From assembly GCF_004087835.1 (NCBI RefSeq), contig NZ_CP035119.1, forward strand, positions 434,001-498,000: a DNA stretch of 64,000 bases. Direction: 5' to 3'. This document shows positions 35,292 to 44,285 of this stretch, piece after piece. A program made the translations under genes and the position numbers. Origin of the DNA: Halorussus pelagicus. Lineage in GTDB: Archaea > Halobacteriota > Halobacteria > Halobacteriales > Haladaptataceae. Numbering within the stretch: position 1 is the stretch's first letter; every line of letters starts with the position of its first letter. Below the pieces are notes generated by a model, which saw only the letters and a list, made by a program, of their open reading frames with translations, searched no databases and was not told the DNA's origin.

Positions 35292-36104
35292 ATGCCAACC
35301 GTGCGGACGCTACAGCAGAAGGCAGGCGACGAGGAGATAACCATGTTGACCGCGTACGACGCGCCAACAGCGGCAATCGTCGATTCGGCGGGCATCGACC
35401 TGATTCTGGTCGGCGACAGCATGGGCAACGCGGTACTCGGCCACGACTCGACGCTCCCCGTCACAGTCAAGGAGATGCGAAGTCGAACCGCAGCGGTCGC
35501 TCGCGCAACCGACGATGCGATGGTCGTCGCGGACATGCCGTTTCTGAGCTACGGGGTGGACGAGGGCGAGGCCATCGAGAACTGCGGCCGGATGCTCAAA
35601 GAGGCCGAAGCCAACGCGGTGAAACTGGAGAGCGGCCCGCACACCGTCTCTCTCACCGAGCGACTCGTCGAGTTGGGCATCCCCGTGATGGCCCATCTGG
35701 GCCTGACCCCCCAGCGGTTCAACCAACTCGGGGGCTACTTCCGGCAGGGAACCGACGAGGAGAGCGCCGGTGAGATGCTGGAACTGGCGACGGCCCACGA
35801 GGATGCCGGAGCCTTCGCGCTGGTGCTCGAACACGTCCCCTCGAACGTCGCGGCCCAGATTACCGAGGCTGTCGATATCCCGACAATCGGCATCGGCGCG
35901 GGACCGGACACCGACGGGCAGGTTCTCGTGCTAAACGACGTGTTCGGCATGAGCGACCGGAGTCCCTACTTCTCCGAGCAGTTCGGCGACGTGAAAGGCG
36001 AGATGGAGCAGGCGGTTTCGGGGTTCCGCGACGCCGTGGAGTCCGGCGAATTCCCCGCGAAAGAACACAGCTACAGCGAAGACGAGATAGACGAGATTTA
36101 CTGA
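35292..36104 (+). CDS. panB: 3-methyl-2-oxobutanoate hydroxymethyltransferase
   Basis: 270 residues from ATG 35292 (MPTVRTLQQKAG). Mg-binding GDSMGNAVLGHDSTLPVT (D42, S43), MPFLSYG, NAVKLESG and AHLGLTPQ are all present. First step of pantothenate synthesis: adds a hydroxymethyl group from methylene-tetrahydrofolate to alpha-ketoisovalerate. Haloarchaeal PanB is known from genomes that then use archaeal PoK/PPS. The stop is one base from the stop of the convergent hydrolase gene. Confidence 0.94.
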   Translation: MPTVRTLQQKAGDEEITMLTAYDAPTAAIVDSAGIDLILVGDSMGNAVLGHDSTLPVTVKEMRSRTAAVARATDDAMVVADMPFLSYGVDEGEAIENCGRMLKEAEANAVKLESGPHTVSLTERLVELGIPVMAHLGLTPQRFNQLGGYFRQGTDEESAGEMLELATAHEDAGAFALVLEHVPSNVAAQITEAVDIPTIGIGAGPDTDGQVLVLNDVFGMSDRSPYFSEQFGDVKGEMEQAVSGFRDAVESGEFPAKEHSYSEDEIDEIY

Positions 36105-36105
36105 G

Positions 36106-36885
36106 TTACACCTCTTCTTCGTCCAAAAACTCCCGAATGGCGGCATTGAACCCCTCCGGTTCCTCCAGCATGGCGAGGTGGGCCGCGCCGAGGACTTCCC
36201 GGTACCGAGCGTTCGGAATGGCGTCGGCGAGCGACCGGTGGTACTCCGGCGGGGTGAGATGGTCGTGTTCGCCCACGAGCGCGAGCGTCGGGACCTCGAT
36301 TTCCGAGAGACCGTCCCGAACGTCGAAGACGTGGCAGGTCTCGAAATCCCGACGAGTGACGCGCTGGCCGACGCCTTGCATCGCCTCGGTCGATAGTTGG
36401 ACGTACCGCGAGTCGGCGTCGTGGAAGAGTCGGTCCTCGCCGTGGAGAAACTCGACCGCGCGGTCGAAGTCGGTTTCGAGCCATCGCCGCAGGTCGGCCA
36501 GTACGGGGAGTTTCGCCCCGGTGCCAGCCAGTACGAGTCCATCGAAATCGTGGTCGCGCTCGATGGCGATTTGTAGCGCGACCGCACCGCCAAGCGAGTT
36601 GCCGACCAGCACGCCCGCATCGGTCTCGTCGGCGACGGCCAGCACGTCGTCGGCGTAAGCCGAGAGGGTCTCCCACCCGGCGTCGGCGTCGAAGTCCTCG
36701 GACTCGCCGTGGCCGCTCAGGTCGAGCGCGACGACCGGCCGCTGACTTGCAAGCCGACCGAGTTGTCCCTTCCACGCTTCGTGCGTGCCGCCCGACCCGT
36801 GGACACAGAGCAGCGGCGACCCCTCGCCGCCGCGGTCGGCCACCCGATAGGCCGTCGTCCGTCCGTGGTGTGTGACCCGTTGCAT
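36106..36885 (-). CDS. Alpha/beta hydrolase
   Basis: 259 residues from ATG 36883-36885 (MQRVTHHGRTTAY). Oxyanion strand VHGSGGTHEAWKGQL, nucleophile elbow GNSLGG, acid in LALVGEHDHLTPPEYH and catalytic histidine in GAAHLAMLEEPEGF. Fits the haloperoxidase/epoxide-hydrolase-like group. The substrate is unknown and no signal peptide is present. Confidence 0.86.
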   Translation of the reverse strand: MQRVTHHGRTTAYRVADRGGEGSPLLCVHGSGGTHEAWKGQLGRLASQRPVVALDLSGHGESEDFDADAGWETLSAYADDVLAVADETDAGVLVGNSLGGAVALQIAIERDHDFDGLVLAGTGAKLPVLADLRRWLETDFDRAVEFLHGEDRLFHDADSRYVQLSTEAMQGVGQRVTRRDFETCHVFDVRDGLSEIEVPTLALVGEHDHLTPPEYHRSLADAIPNARYREVLGAAHLAMLEEPEGFNAAIREFLDEEEV

Positions 36886-37055
36886 GACGCAGGGTTCGTG
36901 TGCGCGAAACAAAACATCCCCGGTCCGTTCGCTCGCGTTTTTTCTCCGGTCGGTCGCCCCCATCACGCTCGTCGATAGCGAGACATCGCTATCCGAACCG
37001 CAATTCCACCGTCAGAGTCTACCCCGACGCCTTACTGCGATTTCTCAGAGAAAGA

Positions 37056-37063
37056 TTTAAATA
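37056..37063 (+). promoter_or_regulatory. TATA-like box of the DUF7127-cdc48 operon
   Basis: TTTAAATA, with an AAAGA purine stretch before it as a possible BRE. It predicts transcription start at about 37085-37088, seven to ten bases before the ATG at 37095. Confidence 0.6.
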
Positions 37064-37071
37064 CTTAGAAG

Positions 37072-37088
37072 CCTAACTTTTGGTTAGG
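37072..37088 (+). promoter_or_regulatory. CTAAC-N5-GTTAG palindrome, putative heat-shock operator
   Basis: CCTAAC, five bases TTTTG, GTTAGG: a perfect 6-base inverted repeat spanning the predicted transcription start, between the TATA box and the DUF7127 ATG. From memory, CTAAC-N5-GTTAG is the palindromic site bound by HSR1, the heat-shock repressor of Archaeoglobus fulgidus, which controls an operon with cdc48 and hsp20. The downstream genes here are also a small Hsp20-like DUF7127 protein and cdc48, so a conserved heat-shock circuit is likely. No HSR1 gene is in the window. Confidence 0.6.
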
Positions 37089-37094
37089 AGTAGA

Positions 37095-37340
37095 ATGTCA
37101 CTGAAACAGATAACCGAACGTGACGACGTGTTCACCCGGCGCTACGAGTACGAGGACGCTGAAGTTCTGGCGGCCGACCTCGGCGTCGCGGGCGACGCCT
37201 CCGTGGACGTTCTCGGCGATACGGCCATCGTCGTCTTCGACGGCGAGGACGGAACCCAACAGATGGAGTTTCAACTGCCCGAGGGCGGGGCGGAAGCGTT
37301 TATCACCAACGGCGTCCTCAGTATAGAGGTGGGACTATGA
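37095..37340 (+). CDS. DUF7127 small Hsp20-like protein
   Basis: 81 residues from ATG 37095 ([13 protein letters not shown]). Beta-rich, with [16 protein letters not shown] and a C-terminal [13 protein letters not shown] that looks like the closing strand of an alpha-crystallin fold. Its TGA overlaps the ATG of the cdc48 gene by four bases (ATGA at 37337-37340), so the two are translationally coupled. It may be a cofactor or chaperone for the ATPase. Shares the palindrome-bearing promoter. Confidence 0.75.
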   Translation: MSLKQITERDDVFTRRYEYEDAEVLAADLGVAGDASVDVLGDTAIVVFDGEDGTQQMEFQLPEGGAEAFITNGVLSIEVGL

Positions 37341-39601
37341 AGCTTACTGTCAAGCCGTTGAAACAGAAGGACGCCGGACGCGGACTGGCCGCGGTTGACC
37401 GCCAGTCGATGCACGAACTCGGCGTCGAAAACGGCGACTACGTCGTCATCGAGGGGAAAAGTCAGGGCCGAGCGGTAGCCCGCGTCTGGCCGGGCTACCC
37501 CGAAGACGAGGGACGCGGCATCGTCCGCATCGACGGCCAACTCCGTCAAGAGGCCGGAGTGGGCATCGACGACAAAGTGACCATCGAGAAGGCGGACGTG
37601 AAACCCGCCAACTCCGTCACCATCGCGCTCCCCCAGAATCTCCAGATTCGGGGTGACATCACGCCGCACGTCCGGGACAAGCTAAGCGGACAGGCCATCA
37701 CGCAGGGCCAAAATGTCCCGTTCGGCTTCGGCCTGATGGGGATGGGTTCCGGACAGTCCATCCCGCTGAAGGTCGCCAGCACCGACCCCGAGGGGACGGT
37801 CGTCGTGACCGACTCGACGGAGATCAACATCAGCGAGCGCGCCGCCGAGGAAATCGCACAGGGCGCTGGCAGCGGTCCCGAGGGCACGCCGAGCGTGACC
37901 TACGAGGACATCGGCGGTCTCGAAGGCGAACTCGAACAGGTCCGGGAGATGATCGAACTCCCGATGCGCCACCCCGAACTGTTCAGCAGGTTGGGCATCG
38001 AACCCCCCAAGGGCGTCCTGCTCCACGGCCCGCCGGGGACCGGCAAGACCCTGATGGCGAAGGCCGTCGCCAACGAAATCGACGCGCACTTCCAGACCAT
38101 CTCGGGTCCCGAAATCATGTCGAAGTATTACGGGGAGTCCGAGGAGAAACTCCGGGAAGTGTTCGAGGACGCCGAGCAGAACGCTCCGGCGATAATCTTC
38201 ATCGACGAATTGGACTCCATCGCGCCCAAGCGCGAGGAGGCAGGCGGCGACGTGGAACGGCGCGTCGTGGCCCAACTCCTCTCGCTGATGGACGGTCTCG
38301 AAGAGCGCGGTGAGGTCACCGTCATCGCGGCGACCAACCGCGTGGACGCCATCGACCCGGCGCTCCGGCGTCCCGGCCGCTTCGACCGCGAAATCGACAT
38401 CGGCGTGCCGGACCGCGAGGGCCGCCTCGAAATCATGCAGGTCCACACCCGCGGGATGCCGCTGGCGGACGGCGTGGACCTTGAAGCGTACGCCGACAAC
38501 ACCCACGGCTTCGTCGGCGCGGACCTCGAAAGCCTCGCCAAGGAGGGCGCGATGAACGCGCTCCGGCGCATTCGGCCCGAAATCGACCTCGAAGAGGACG
38601 AGATTCCGGCCGACGTGCTGGACTCGCTGCAAGTCACCGAGCGCGACCTCAGAGAGGCGCTGAAGGGCATCGAGCCGTCGGCGCTCCGCGAGGTGTTCGT
38701 GGAAGTCCCCGACGTGACGTGGGAACAAGTCGGCGGACTGGAGGACACCAAAGAGCGCCTCCGCGAGACCATCCAGTGGCCGCTTGACTACCCCGAAGTG
38801 TTCGACGAACTCGACATGCAGGCCGCGAAGGGCGTGCTGCTGTACGGCCCGCCCGGAACCGGGAAGACCCTGATGGCGAAGGCCGTCGCCAACGAGAGCG
38901 ACAGCAACTTCATCTCGATCAAGGGTCCCGAACTGCTGAGCAAGTGGGTCGGCGAGTCCGAGAAAGGCGTCCGCGAAGTGTTCAGCAAGGCCCGCGAGAA
39001 CGCCCCGACCGTGGTGTTCTTCGACGAAATCGACTCCATCGCCACCGAACGCGGCGGCGGAGAAGGCGGCGGCTCGCAGGTCAGCGAGCGGGTCGTCTCC
39101 CAACTCCTGACCGAGTTGGACGGTCTCGAAGAACTCGAAGACGTGGTCGTCGTCGCCACGACGAACCGGCCGGACCTCATCGACAGCGCGCTCCTGCGCC
39201 CCGGCAGACTGGACCGCCACGTCCACGTCCCGGTGCCCGACGAGGAGGCCCGCGAAGCCATCTTCGAGGTCCACACCCGGTCCAAGCCCGTCGCCGACGA
39301 CGTTGACCTCGACTGGCTCGCCAGCGAGACCGAGGGCTACGTCGGCGCAGACATCGAGGCCGTCACCCGCGAGGCCTCGATGGCCGCCAGCCGGGAGTTC
39401 ATCAACAGCGTGGACCCCGAAAACATCGGCGAGAGCGTAGGCAACGTCCGAATCAGCAAAGAGCACTTCGAGCAGGCGCTCGACGAGGTGACCCCGAGCG
39501 TCACCGAGCAGACCAGAGAGCGCTACGAGGAGATCGAAGAGCAGTTCGACACCGCCGACCCCGCCCAAGAGAAGGACCAGCTGGGCAGAACTTTCCAGTG
39601 A
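37337..39601 (+). CDS. cdc48: CDC48/VAT-type AAA ATPase
   Basis: 754 residues, full length. N-terminal double-psi barrel and second N domain (1 to about 185), then two AAA modules: D1 with GPPGTGKT (231-238), Walker [13 protein letters not shown] and arginine finger [11 protein letters not shown]2 with GPPGTGKT (504-511), [11 protein letters not shown] and [10 protein letters not shown]. Uses ATP to unfold proteins and can feed the 20S proteasome, whose alpha subunit gene ends at the left edge of the window. Second gene of the DUF7127-cdc48 operon. Confidence 0.95.
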   Translation: MKLTVKPLKQKDAGRGLAAVDRQSMHELGVENGDYVVIEGKSQGRAVARVWPGYPEDEGRGIVRIDGQLRQEAGVGIDDKVTIEKADVKPANSVTIALPQNLQIRGDITPHVRDKLSGQAITQGQNVPFGFGLMGMGSGQSIPLKVASTDPEGTVVVTDSTEINISERAAEEIAQGAGSGPEGTPSVTYEDIGGLEGELEQVREMIELPMRHPELFSRLGIEPPKGVLLHGPPGTGKTLMAKAVANEIDAHFQTISGPEIMSKYYGESEEKLREVFEDAEQNAPAIIFIDELDSIAPKREEAGGDVERRVVAQLLSLMDGLEERGEVTVIAATNRVDAIDPALRRPGRFDREIDIGVPDREGRLEIMQVHTRGMPLADGVDLEAYADNTHGFVGADLESLAKEGAMNALRRIRPEIDLEEDEIPADVLDSLQVTERDLREALKGIEPSALREVFVEVPDVTWEQVGGLEDTKERLRETIQWPLDYPEVFDELDMQAAKGVLLYGPPGTGKTLMAKAVANESDSNFISIKGPELLSKWVGESEKGVREVFSKARENAPTVVFFDEIDSIATERGGGEGGGSQVSERVVSQLLTELDGLEELEDVVVVATTNRPDLIDSALLRPGRLDRHVHVPVPDEEAREAIFEVHTRSKPVADDVDLDWLASETEGYVGADIEAVTREASMAASREFINSVDPENIGESVGNVRISKEHFEQALDEVTPSVTEQTRERYEEIEEQFDTADPAQEKDQLGRTFQ

Positions 39602-39610
39602 AACGTTTGC

Positions 39611-39649
39611 TGTGCGAGAAATCGCGGCTCACCCGCGATTTCTCGCGCA
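39611..39649 (+). terminator. Long perfect hairpin after cdc48
   Basis: A 14-base perfect stem (GCGAGAAATCGCGG at 39614-39627 with its complement at 39633-39646) around the 5-base loop CTCAC; one wobble and two more pairs extend it to 39611-39649. It begins 10 bases after the cdc48 stop. No T run follows, so it may serve termination, 3'-end stability, or be a mobile palindromic repeat. Confidence 0.45.
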
Positions 39650-39713
39650 GCGAACCCTTCACGAAAACCACGGGGTCACCCTCACCGAGCGCGAGTCTAT
39701 TTGCGGGCTATTC

Positions 39714-40730
39714 TCATGCCCCCGGAACCAGCGCGGTCACGTCCATCGTCTCTAGTACCATCCAGAGAACGAACAGGCCGTAGAACCCAAGTAAGGCGTA
39801 CGACTCACCGGTCGAGAGCGAGAGTTCGGTCCGGAGGAACGCGAACACGACCACCGTGGCGACCGTCAGAAAGCCCATCATCGGGACCGCGACGGCGAAG
39901 TTCACGGCCGCCGTTCCGGCGACGAGGATACCCGCCGGGACCGCGACCAGCAGGTCGAAGACGTTGCTCCCGAGGACGTTGGCGAGACTCGTCACGCCCT
40001 CGCCGTTCTTGGCGGCGCGCACGCTGACCAGCGCATCAGGCAGGCTGGTTCCGGCAGCGATGACCGTCAGCCCCCAGACGAAGTTCGGCGTCCCGAACAG
40101 GGTTCCAAAGCCCTTCGCGGCGACGACGAGTCCCTCGACCGACCCCGCGATGAGCGCGAGGCTAACCCCGAGAAGCGCCCACTCTTTCAGTACGTCCACG
40201 TCGCCCGGCCCGGACGCGGCATCGTGGTCCATCGTGTCTTGGTACTGCGTGAAGACGTACACCCCGTAGAACGCGATGGGGAGGAGTGCCAGCGGGCGCG
40301 TCACCGACCCGCCGAGGCGCATCCCCTCGACGGGGTTGTAGATGACCGCCAGCGCGAAGGTGATGACCAGCACCGAGACTGCAATCATGTAGAACTGTGC
40401 CTCCTTGTAGACGAGCGTCCGGTCGGCCTCGACGCCGTCACCGAGGATACCCGACACCGCGGGGATGACCAGTAGGTTGAAGATGGCCGACCCGACGATG
40501 GCGCTCACGCCGAGGTCGAACTCCCCGTGGAGCCACGTTGCGATGACCGCGCTCGACAGTTCGGGGAAACTCGACCCGATTGCGACGACGACCGCGCCCT
40601 GCACGACGGCCGGAAGCCCGTAGTACACCGACAGGCGCTCGGCCGCGCGTTCGAGCAGGCCACTAGCTTTCCAGATTATCGCGGTAGCGCCGACCGCAAG
40701 GAGGGCGAACTCCAAAATTGAGGGAAGCAT
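39714..40730 (-). CDS. Sodium/calcium exchanger family antiporter
   Basis: 338 residues, about ten membrane segments. The two alpha repeats of the CaCA family are visible as VAIGSSFPELSSAVIATW and AAGTSLPDALVSVRAAKNG, each followed by GSAIFNLL or GSNVFDLL. Exchanges sodium or protons for calcium. Converges with cdc48 across the long hairpin. Confidence 0.88.
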   Translation of the reverse strand: MLPSILEFALLAVGATAIIWKASGLLERAAERLSVYYGLPAVVQGAVVVAIGSSFPELSSAVIATWLHGEFDLGVSAIVGSAIFNLLVIPAVSGILGDGVEADRTLVYKEAQFYMIAVSVLVITFALAVIYNPVEGMRLGGSVTRPLALLPIAFYGVYVFTQYQDTMDHDAASGPGDVDVLKEWALLGVSLALIAGSVEGLVVAAKGFGTLFGTPNFVWGLTVIAAGTSLPDALVSVRAAKNGEGVTSLANVLGSNVFDLLVAVPAGILVAGTAAVNFAVAVPMMGFLTVATVVVFAFLRTELSLSTGESYALLGFYGLFVLWMVLETMDVTALVPGA

Positions 40731-40829
40731 GCGGGCGGGAGGTGTCGCGCGTGCGACTTAAATCGGACTGTCCGACGGCGGTCGCCGAGCGCGGACAGGT
40801 CGGCCGCGGGACGCGGCGTCCTCGGGCGA

Positions 40830-41801
40830 CTACTCTAACTCCTCGGCCGCGCCCCGTTCCACGAGCGGCGCGGCGTTCGCCTCGGGCAGTGTCACCACGT
40901 CCTCGCTGGCGAGGTCGTACGTGCGCTCGTCCACGCCGAAAATCTCGCCCACGTCGTCGGTGACCCGGACGGTCACGCGCTCGTCGAGACCCGCGAGCGG
41001 GTCGTCGTCCGCGTCTCCACCGCTCGCCGGTTGCTCCGCGGGCGCGTCCGCCGACTCGACGGGGGATTCGCCGCCGGGCGACTGCCCACCGGCCGCGCCC
41101 GCCGGACCCTCCCCGGAGGCGTCGGCGATGGCGGCCGCTTCCGCGGCGGCCGGGCGCTGGGTGTCGGATGCGTCGTCGGTGCCGGAGGTCGAATCGTCGC
41201 CGCCGCCCATCACGTCCGCGGCGCTCACGTCCTCGCCGGAGTCGCTCGTCGCCGCTGCGGGCGGGTCGCCGGGGTCGGGCGCGGCGTTCGGGTCGTGTGC
41301 AGTCGGTTCGTCGCGTGCGCTCGCTCCGGTCGGTTGGGTGGGGTCCGCTCCGGTCTCGCCCGCCGCGCCCTCAGCAGGGGTCGGCGTCGGCGACGCCCCG
41401 GCGGGACTCTCTTTCTCGCCCGCCAGCACGTCCAATACGTCCTCCTTGTTCGACTCGATGCGCTCGACCAGTCCGTCGAACAGGTCCTGTTCCTCGCTGG
41501 TCAGACCCTCCTCGTCGGCGGGCATTCCCGCCGCGGCGAGGCTGGCGCGCTTGACGATTTTCCCGACGCGACGCTCGTAGACCGCTTCGACCACGTCCTC
41601 GGCCGTCTTTATCTCGTCGGTCAGTCGGTTGACCTCGGGGTCGTCGAACGGACTGTCGGTCTGTTGGGCCGCCCGGTCGCGCCGGTCTTTCAGGTCGGCG
41701 ATGTAGTCAGCCACGTCCGCGTAGAACGACTCCCGCAGGTGTTGGAGGCTATCTTTCGACCGCTCCTTGCTCTGTACCGTGCGGAGTTCGTCTATATTCA
41801 T
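40830..41801 (-). CDS. GINS complex subunit Gins51
   Basis: 323 residues. The N-terminal helical A domain (MNIDELRTVQSKERSKDSL, then FYADVADYIADLKDRRDRA) runs to about residue 130. A long low-complexity acidic Pro/Gly/Ala linker follows (about 130-265), then the small B domain (VTVRVTDDVGEIFGVDERTY, ending ERGAAEELE). This is the archaeal Gins51 order. GINS joins MCM and GAN/Cdc45 in the replicative helicase. It follows priS by 66 bases on the same strand, the usual archaeal pairing. Confidence 0.85.
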   Translation of the reverse strand: MNIDELRTVQSKERSKDSLQHLRESFYADVADYIADLKDRRDRAAQQTDSPFDDPEVNRLTDEIKTAEDVVEAVYERRVGKIVKRASLAAAGMPADEEGLTSEEQDLFDGLVERIESNKEDVLDVLAGEKESPAGASPTPTPAEGAAGETGADPTQPTGASARDEPTAHDPNAAPDPGDPPAAATSDSGEDVSAADVMGGGDDSTSGTDDASDTQRPAAAEAAAIADASGEGPAGAAGGQSPGGESPVESADAPAEQPASGGDADDDPLAGLDERVTVRVTDDVGEIFGVDERTYDLASEDVVTLPEANAAPLVERGAAEELE

Positions 41802-41867
41802 CGTCGTCCCGTCATTGTCGTGCTGTCGCGCTCGTCAGGCGAGTCGCGTCGTTCGGTCGGTCGTCGG

Positions 41868-43025
41868 TCATTCCCGGCCCTTCTCGGCCCGGTCCCGAGC
41901 CATCAGGAAGACCGCTACGTGTTCCGGAAGCGATACGTCGCCCGCCGAGAGGCTAAAGCTTTCCCCACCGAGTTCGACCGGGCCGGGGTCGGTTACCTCG
42001 ACCACAATCGCGTTGCCGGTGAACGTCTCGGGAACCGGGTCCACGAGGGGGTCGAAGGCGGCCACCTCCTCGCGCGGGATGCGCGTCACTTCGAGACCGG
42101 TGCCGCCGTGGAGACTCCCCGGCAGGCGGATGAGTCGCCGGAGGTCGGTGGTCACAGGTTCGTCGATTGCGGCCGACTGGTCGGCGACAACCGACTGGGT
42201 GATGACCTTCGCCAACTGCCGGATACCCGGCCCGCCGCGCTCGACGTTCCCGTTCGCCAACTTCTCGTAGTCCTCCGAGACCGCACCGAGGATGGTCTCG
42301 GCCCGCCCGTCACCGATTCGGTCGAACTCCTTGAGACGGTCGAGGGCGTCCTCCTCGTCCAGTTCGAGCAGTTCGTCGGCGAGCGCGAGAAGTTCGCGGT
42401 GGACTCGCCGACCCCACCCGCCGTCTTTCTTGAGGACGCGTCGGGTCGCGGTGCCGCCCATCTCGGTGCGCTGGATGGCGTCGAGTTCGATGCCGTCGCC
42501 GCGGATGTAGTCCACGATTTCCCGGCGCTCGTTCCGGTCGAGTCCCCGGATGCCCTCGTCGCGGACGTGAACGTGATACCCCCGGCCGCCCGAGAAGACG
42601 ACCGTCAGGTCATCGAAACCGAAATCCGAATCGAGGATGTCGATGAGGTTTTCGACTTCGGCCTTCCCGGCGGCCAGCATCTCGCCGTAGGAGTCCTGTT
42701 GAGGGTCCACGCCGGTTAGGTGGTCAGCGTCGATGTCGAACACCAAATCGGAGTCGCGCCAGCCCTTCTCCTCCATGTCGTCCGCGCCGGGGTCGTCGTA
42801 GCGCCCGGCCGAGAAGTAGACGTGGCGCGGGCGCTCGCGCCGGAGGAAGTCCCCGAGTTCGCCCAGTTCCAGCAACGACTGGTGGCGAACCATCGTCGTC
42901 GGCCCGTGAGTCCACGGGATATACCCCCACTCGCGGAACTGCGGGTCCGGCGGCGGCGTGAGGTCCGCGGCCCGGTAGTGGTCGCGGAACCGACCACGGA
43001 GGTATCTCAGGGTGCGCTCTTCCAT
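41868..43025 (-). CDS. priS: DNA primase small (catalytic) subunit
   Basis: 385 residues. The catalytic aspartates are in LVFDIDADHL (D97, D99), followed by VVFSGGRGYHVHV (phosphate binding) and a third acidic site before LRRLIRLPGSLHGGTGL. Makes RNA/DNA primers with the large subunit PriL, not in this window. Upstream of and probably in one transcript with gins51. Confidence 0.94.
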   Translation of the reverse strand: MEERTLRYLRGRFRDHYRAADLTPPPDPQFREWGYIPWTHGPTTMVRHQSLLELGELGDFLRRERPRHVYFSAGRYDDPGADDMEEKGWRDSDLVFDIDADHLTGVDPQQDSYGEMLAAGKAEVENLIDILDSDFGFDDLTVVFSGGRGYHVHVRDEGIRGLDRNERREIVDYIRGDGIELDAIQRTEMGGTATRRVLKKDGGWGRRVHRELLALADELLELDEEDALDRLKEFDRIGDGRAETILGAVSEDYEKLANGNVERGGPGIRQLAKVITQSVVADQSAAIDEPVTTDLRRLIRLPGSLHGGTGLEVTRIPREEVAAFDPLVDPVPETFTGNAIVVEVTDPGPVELGGESFSLSAGDVSLPEHVAVFLMARDRAEKGRE

Positions 43026-43115
43026 GCTGTCTCGGCTATGCTCGGTCCGAGTCTTTAATGTTGTCTATCCTCTTGGAGACCGTGGTCGGTCCGCGCTCGC
43101 CGTCCGCGACCCGCC

Positions 43116-43604
43116 TCACCCGCGCATAAACTCCGAGAGTTTCTCGGTGAGACCGCCGCTCCTGCCGAGTTTCAAGTAGTAGGCGTCGCCAGCGTCCTCG
43201 TAGTAATTCTCGATGTGGCGGTCAACCTTGAAGCCGAGATGCTTGTAAAAGCCCAGCGCGTTCTCGTTGCTCGCCCGCGCGTGGCAGGTAATCGTATCGT
43301 GGTTCTCCGCGACCAGTCCGACGAGTCGCTTGCCGACGCCCTCGCCGCGAAACTCGGGCGAGACGGCGAGAAAGAGGATGTAGCCGTCGCGTCGAACCGC
43401 CGCGAACCCCATCAGTCGCTCGTCGCTCCCGTTCCGGCTCAACAGGAGATAAACCGTCGAGCGCCGGTAGGCGTCGGTGAAAAAGCCCTTTCGCTGTTTG
43501 AGCACGTCCTCTTCGTGGCGGATGCGCTCTTTGAGCTTCCACGCCGCCTCGGCGTAGCTGTCGTCGCCGGGGCGAGCGATTTCGGTATCGACGTTGACGC
43601 TCAC
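43116..43604 (-). CDS. GNAT family N-acetyltransferase
   Basis: 162 residues from GTG 43602-43604; the very long upstream frame is antisense to archease and rtcB and is discarded. Acetyl-CoA loop AVSPEFRGEGVGKRLVGLV and the following NENALGFYKHLGFKVDRHIE are standard RimI-like GNAT features. Substrate unknown (protein N-terminus or small molecule). Confidence 0.84.
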   Translation of the reverse strand: MSVNVDTEIARPGDDSYAEAAWKLKERIRHEEDVLKQRKGFFTDAYRRSTVYLLLSRNGSDERLMGFAAVRRDGYILFLAVSPEFRGEGVGKRLVGLVAENHDTITCHARASNENALGFYKHLGFKVDRHIENYYEDAGDAYYLKLGRSGGLTEKLSEFMRG

Positions 43605-43742
43605 TAGTGTGGCGTAAGCCCGTGGGTAATATAATTCCACCGCCCCGCCACGGCCGCGTCCGTCCGCCGCTCGCGTCACGGCCGCGGTCGAACGCGACCG
43701 GAAAAGGCGAGACCTTTCCCGCGCCGCGCCGTGACTCGGGGT

Positions 43743-44198
43743 ATGAGCTACGAACTCCGCGACCACACCGCCGACGTCGCGGTGGCGGCGACCGGACCGA
43801 CCCTCGACGCGGTGTTCGCCGCCGCGGGCGACGGGATGGCCGCCGCGATGTGCGACGAGATTCCCGAGGAACGCGGCGAGCGATTCGACTTTGAGGTCGA
43901 GGCTGAGAGCCGCGAGGCGCTGCTTTTCGACTACCTCGACCAACTCATCTACGAGCGCGACGTGCGGGCGGTCCTCCCGGTGGACAACGACGCCGACGTG
44001 AGCGAAGCGACGGGCGGCGACGGCGGTCACGGCGCGAGCGACGGCGACACCCCCGACGCGTGGCGCGTCAAGGCGAGCGCCCGAGGGGTTCCGCTCGGCG
44101 ACATCTCGGCCCGCGAAATCAAGGCCGTGACCTACTCCGAGATGGTGCTGGAGGAGACCGACGAGGGCTGGGAAGCCTACGTCGTGTTGGACGTGTGA
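43743..44198 (+). CDS. Archease
   Basis: 151 residues from ATG 43743 (MSYELRDHTADVAV), the usual archease opening with a metal-binding DHTADV. Further conserved acidic and C-terminal elements: REIKAVTYSEMVLEE and YVVLDV. A Gly/Asp-rich insert lies at about 83-103. Archease activates RtcB by speeding guanylylation and metal use; the rtcB gene follows 87 bases downstream. Confidence 0.92.
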   Translation: MSYELRDHTADVAVAATGPTLDAVFAAAGDGMAAAMCDEIPEERGERFDFEVEAESREALLFDYLDQLIYERDVRAVLPVDNDADVSEATGGDGGHGASDGDTPDAWRVKASARGVPLGDISAREIKAVTYSEMVLEETDEGWEAYVVLDV

Positions 44199-44285
44199 GC
44201 GCGAGGCGGTTTTGGAACGCGTTGACAGGTCACGAGCAGAGCCGAATGGCGAAACGTATTCCGGTGGGACGACGAACTGACGAGC

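Noticed and set aside
37682..39568. A 628-residue open frame antisense to cdc48
   Set aside because: Low-complexity Val/Asp/Leu-rich product with no motif, fully inside a highly conserved gene; a GC-rich shadow.
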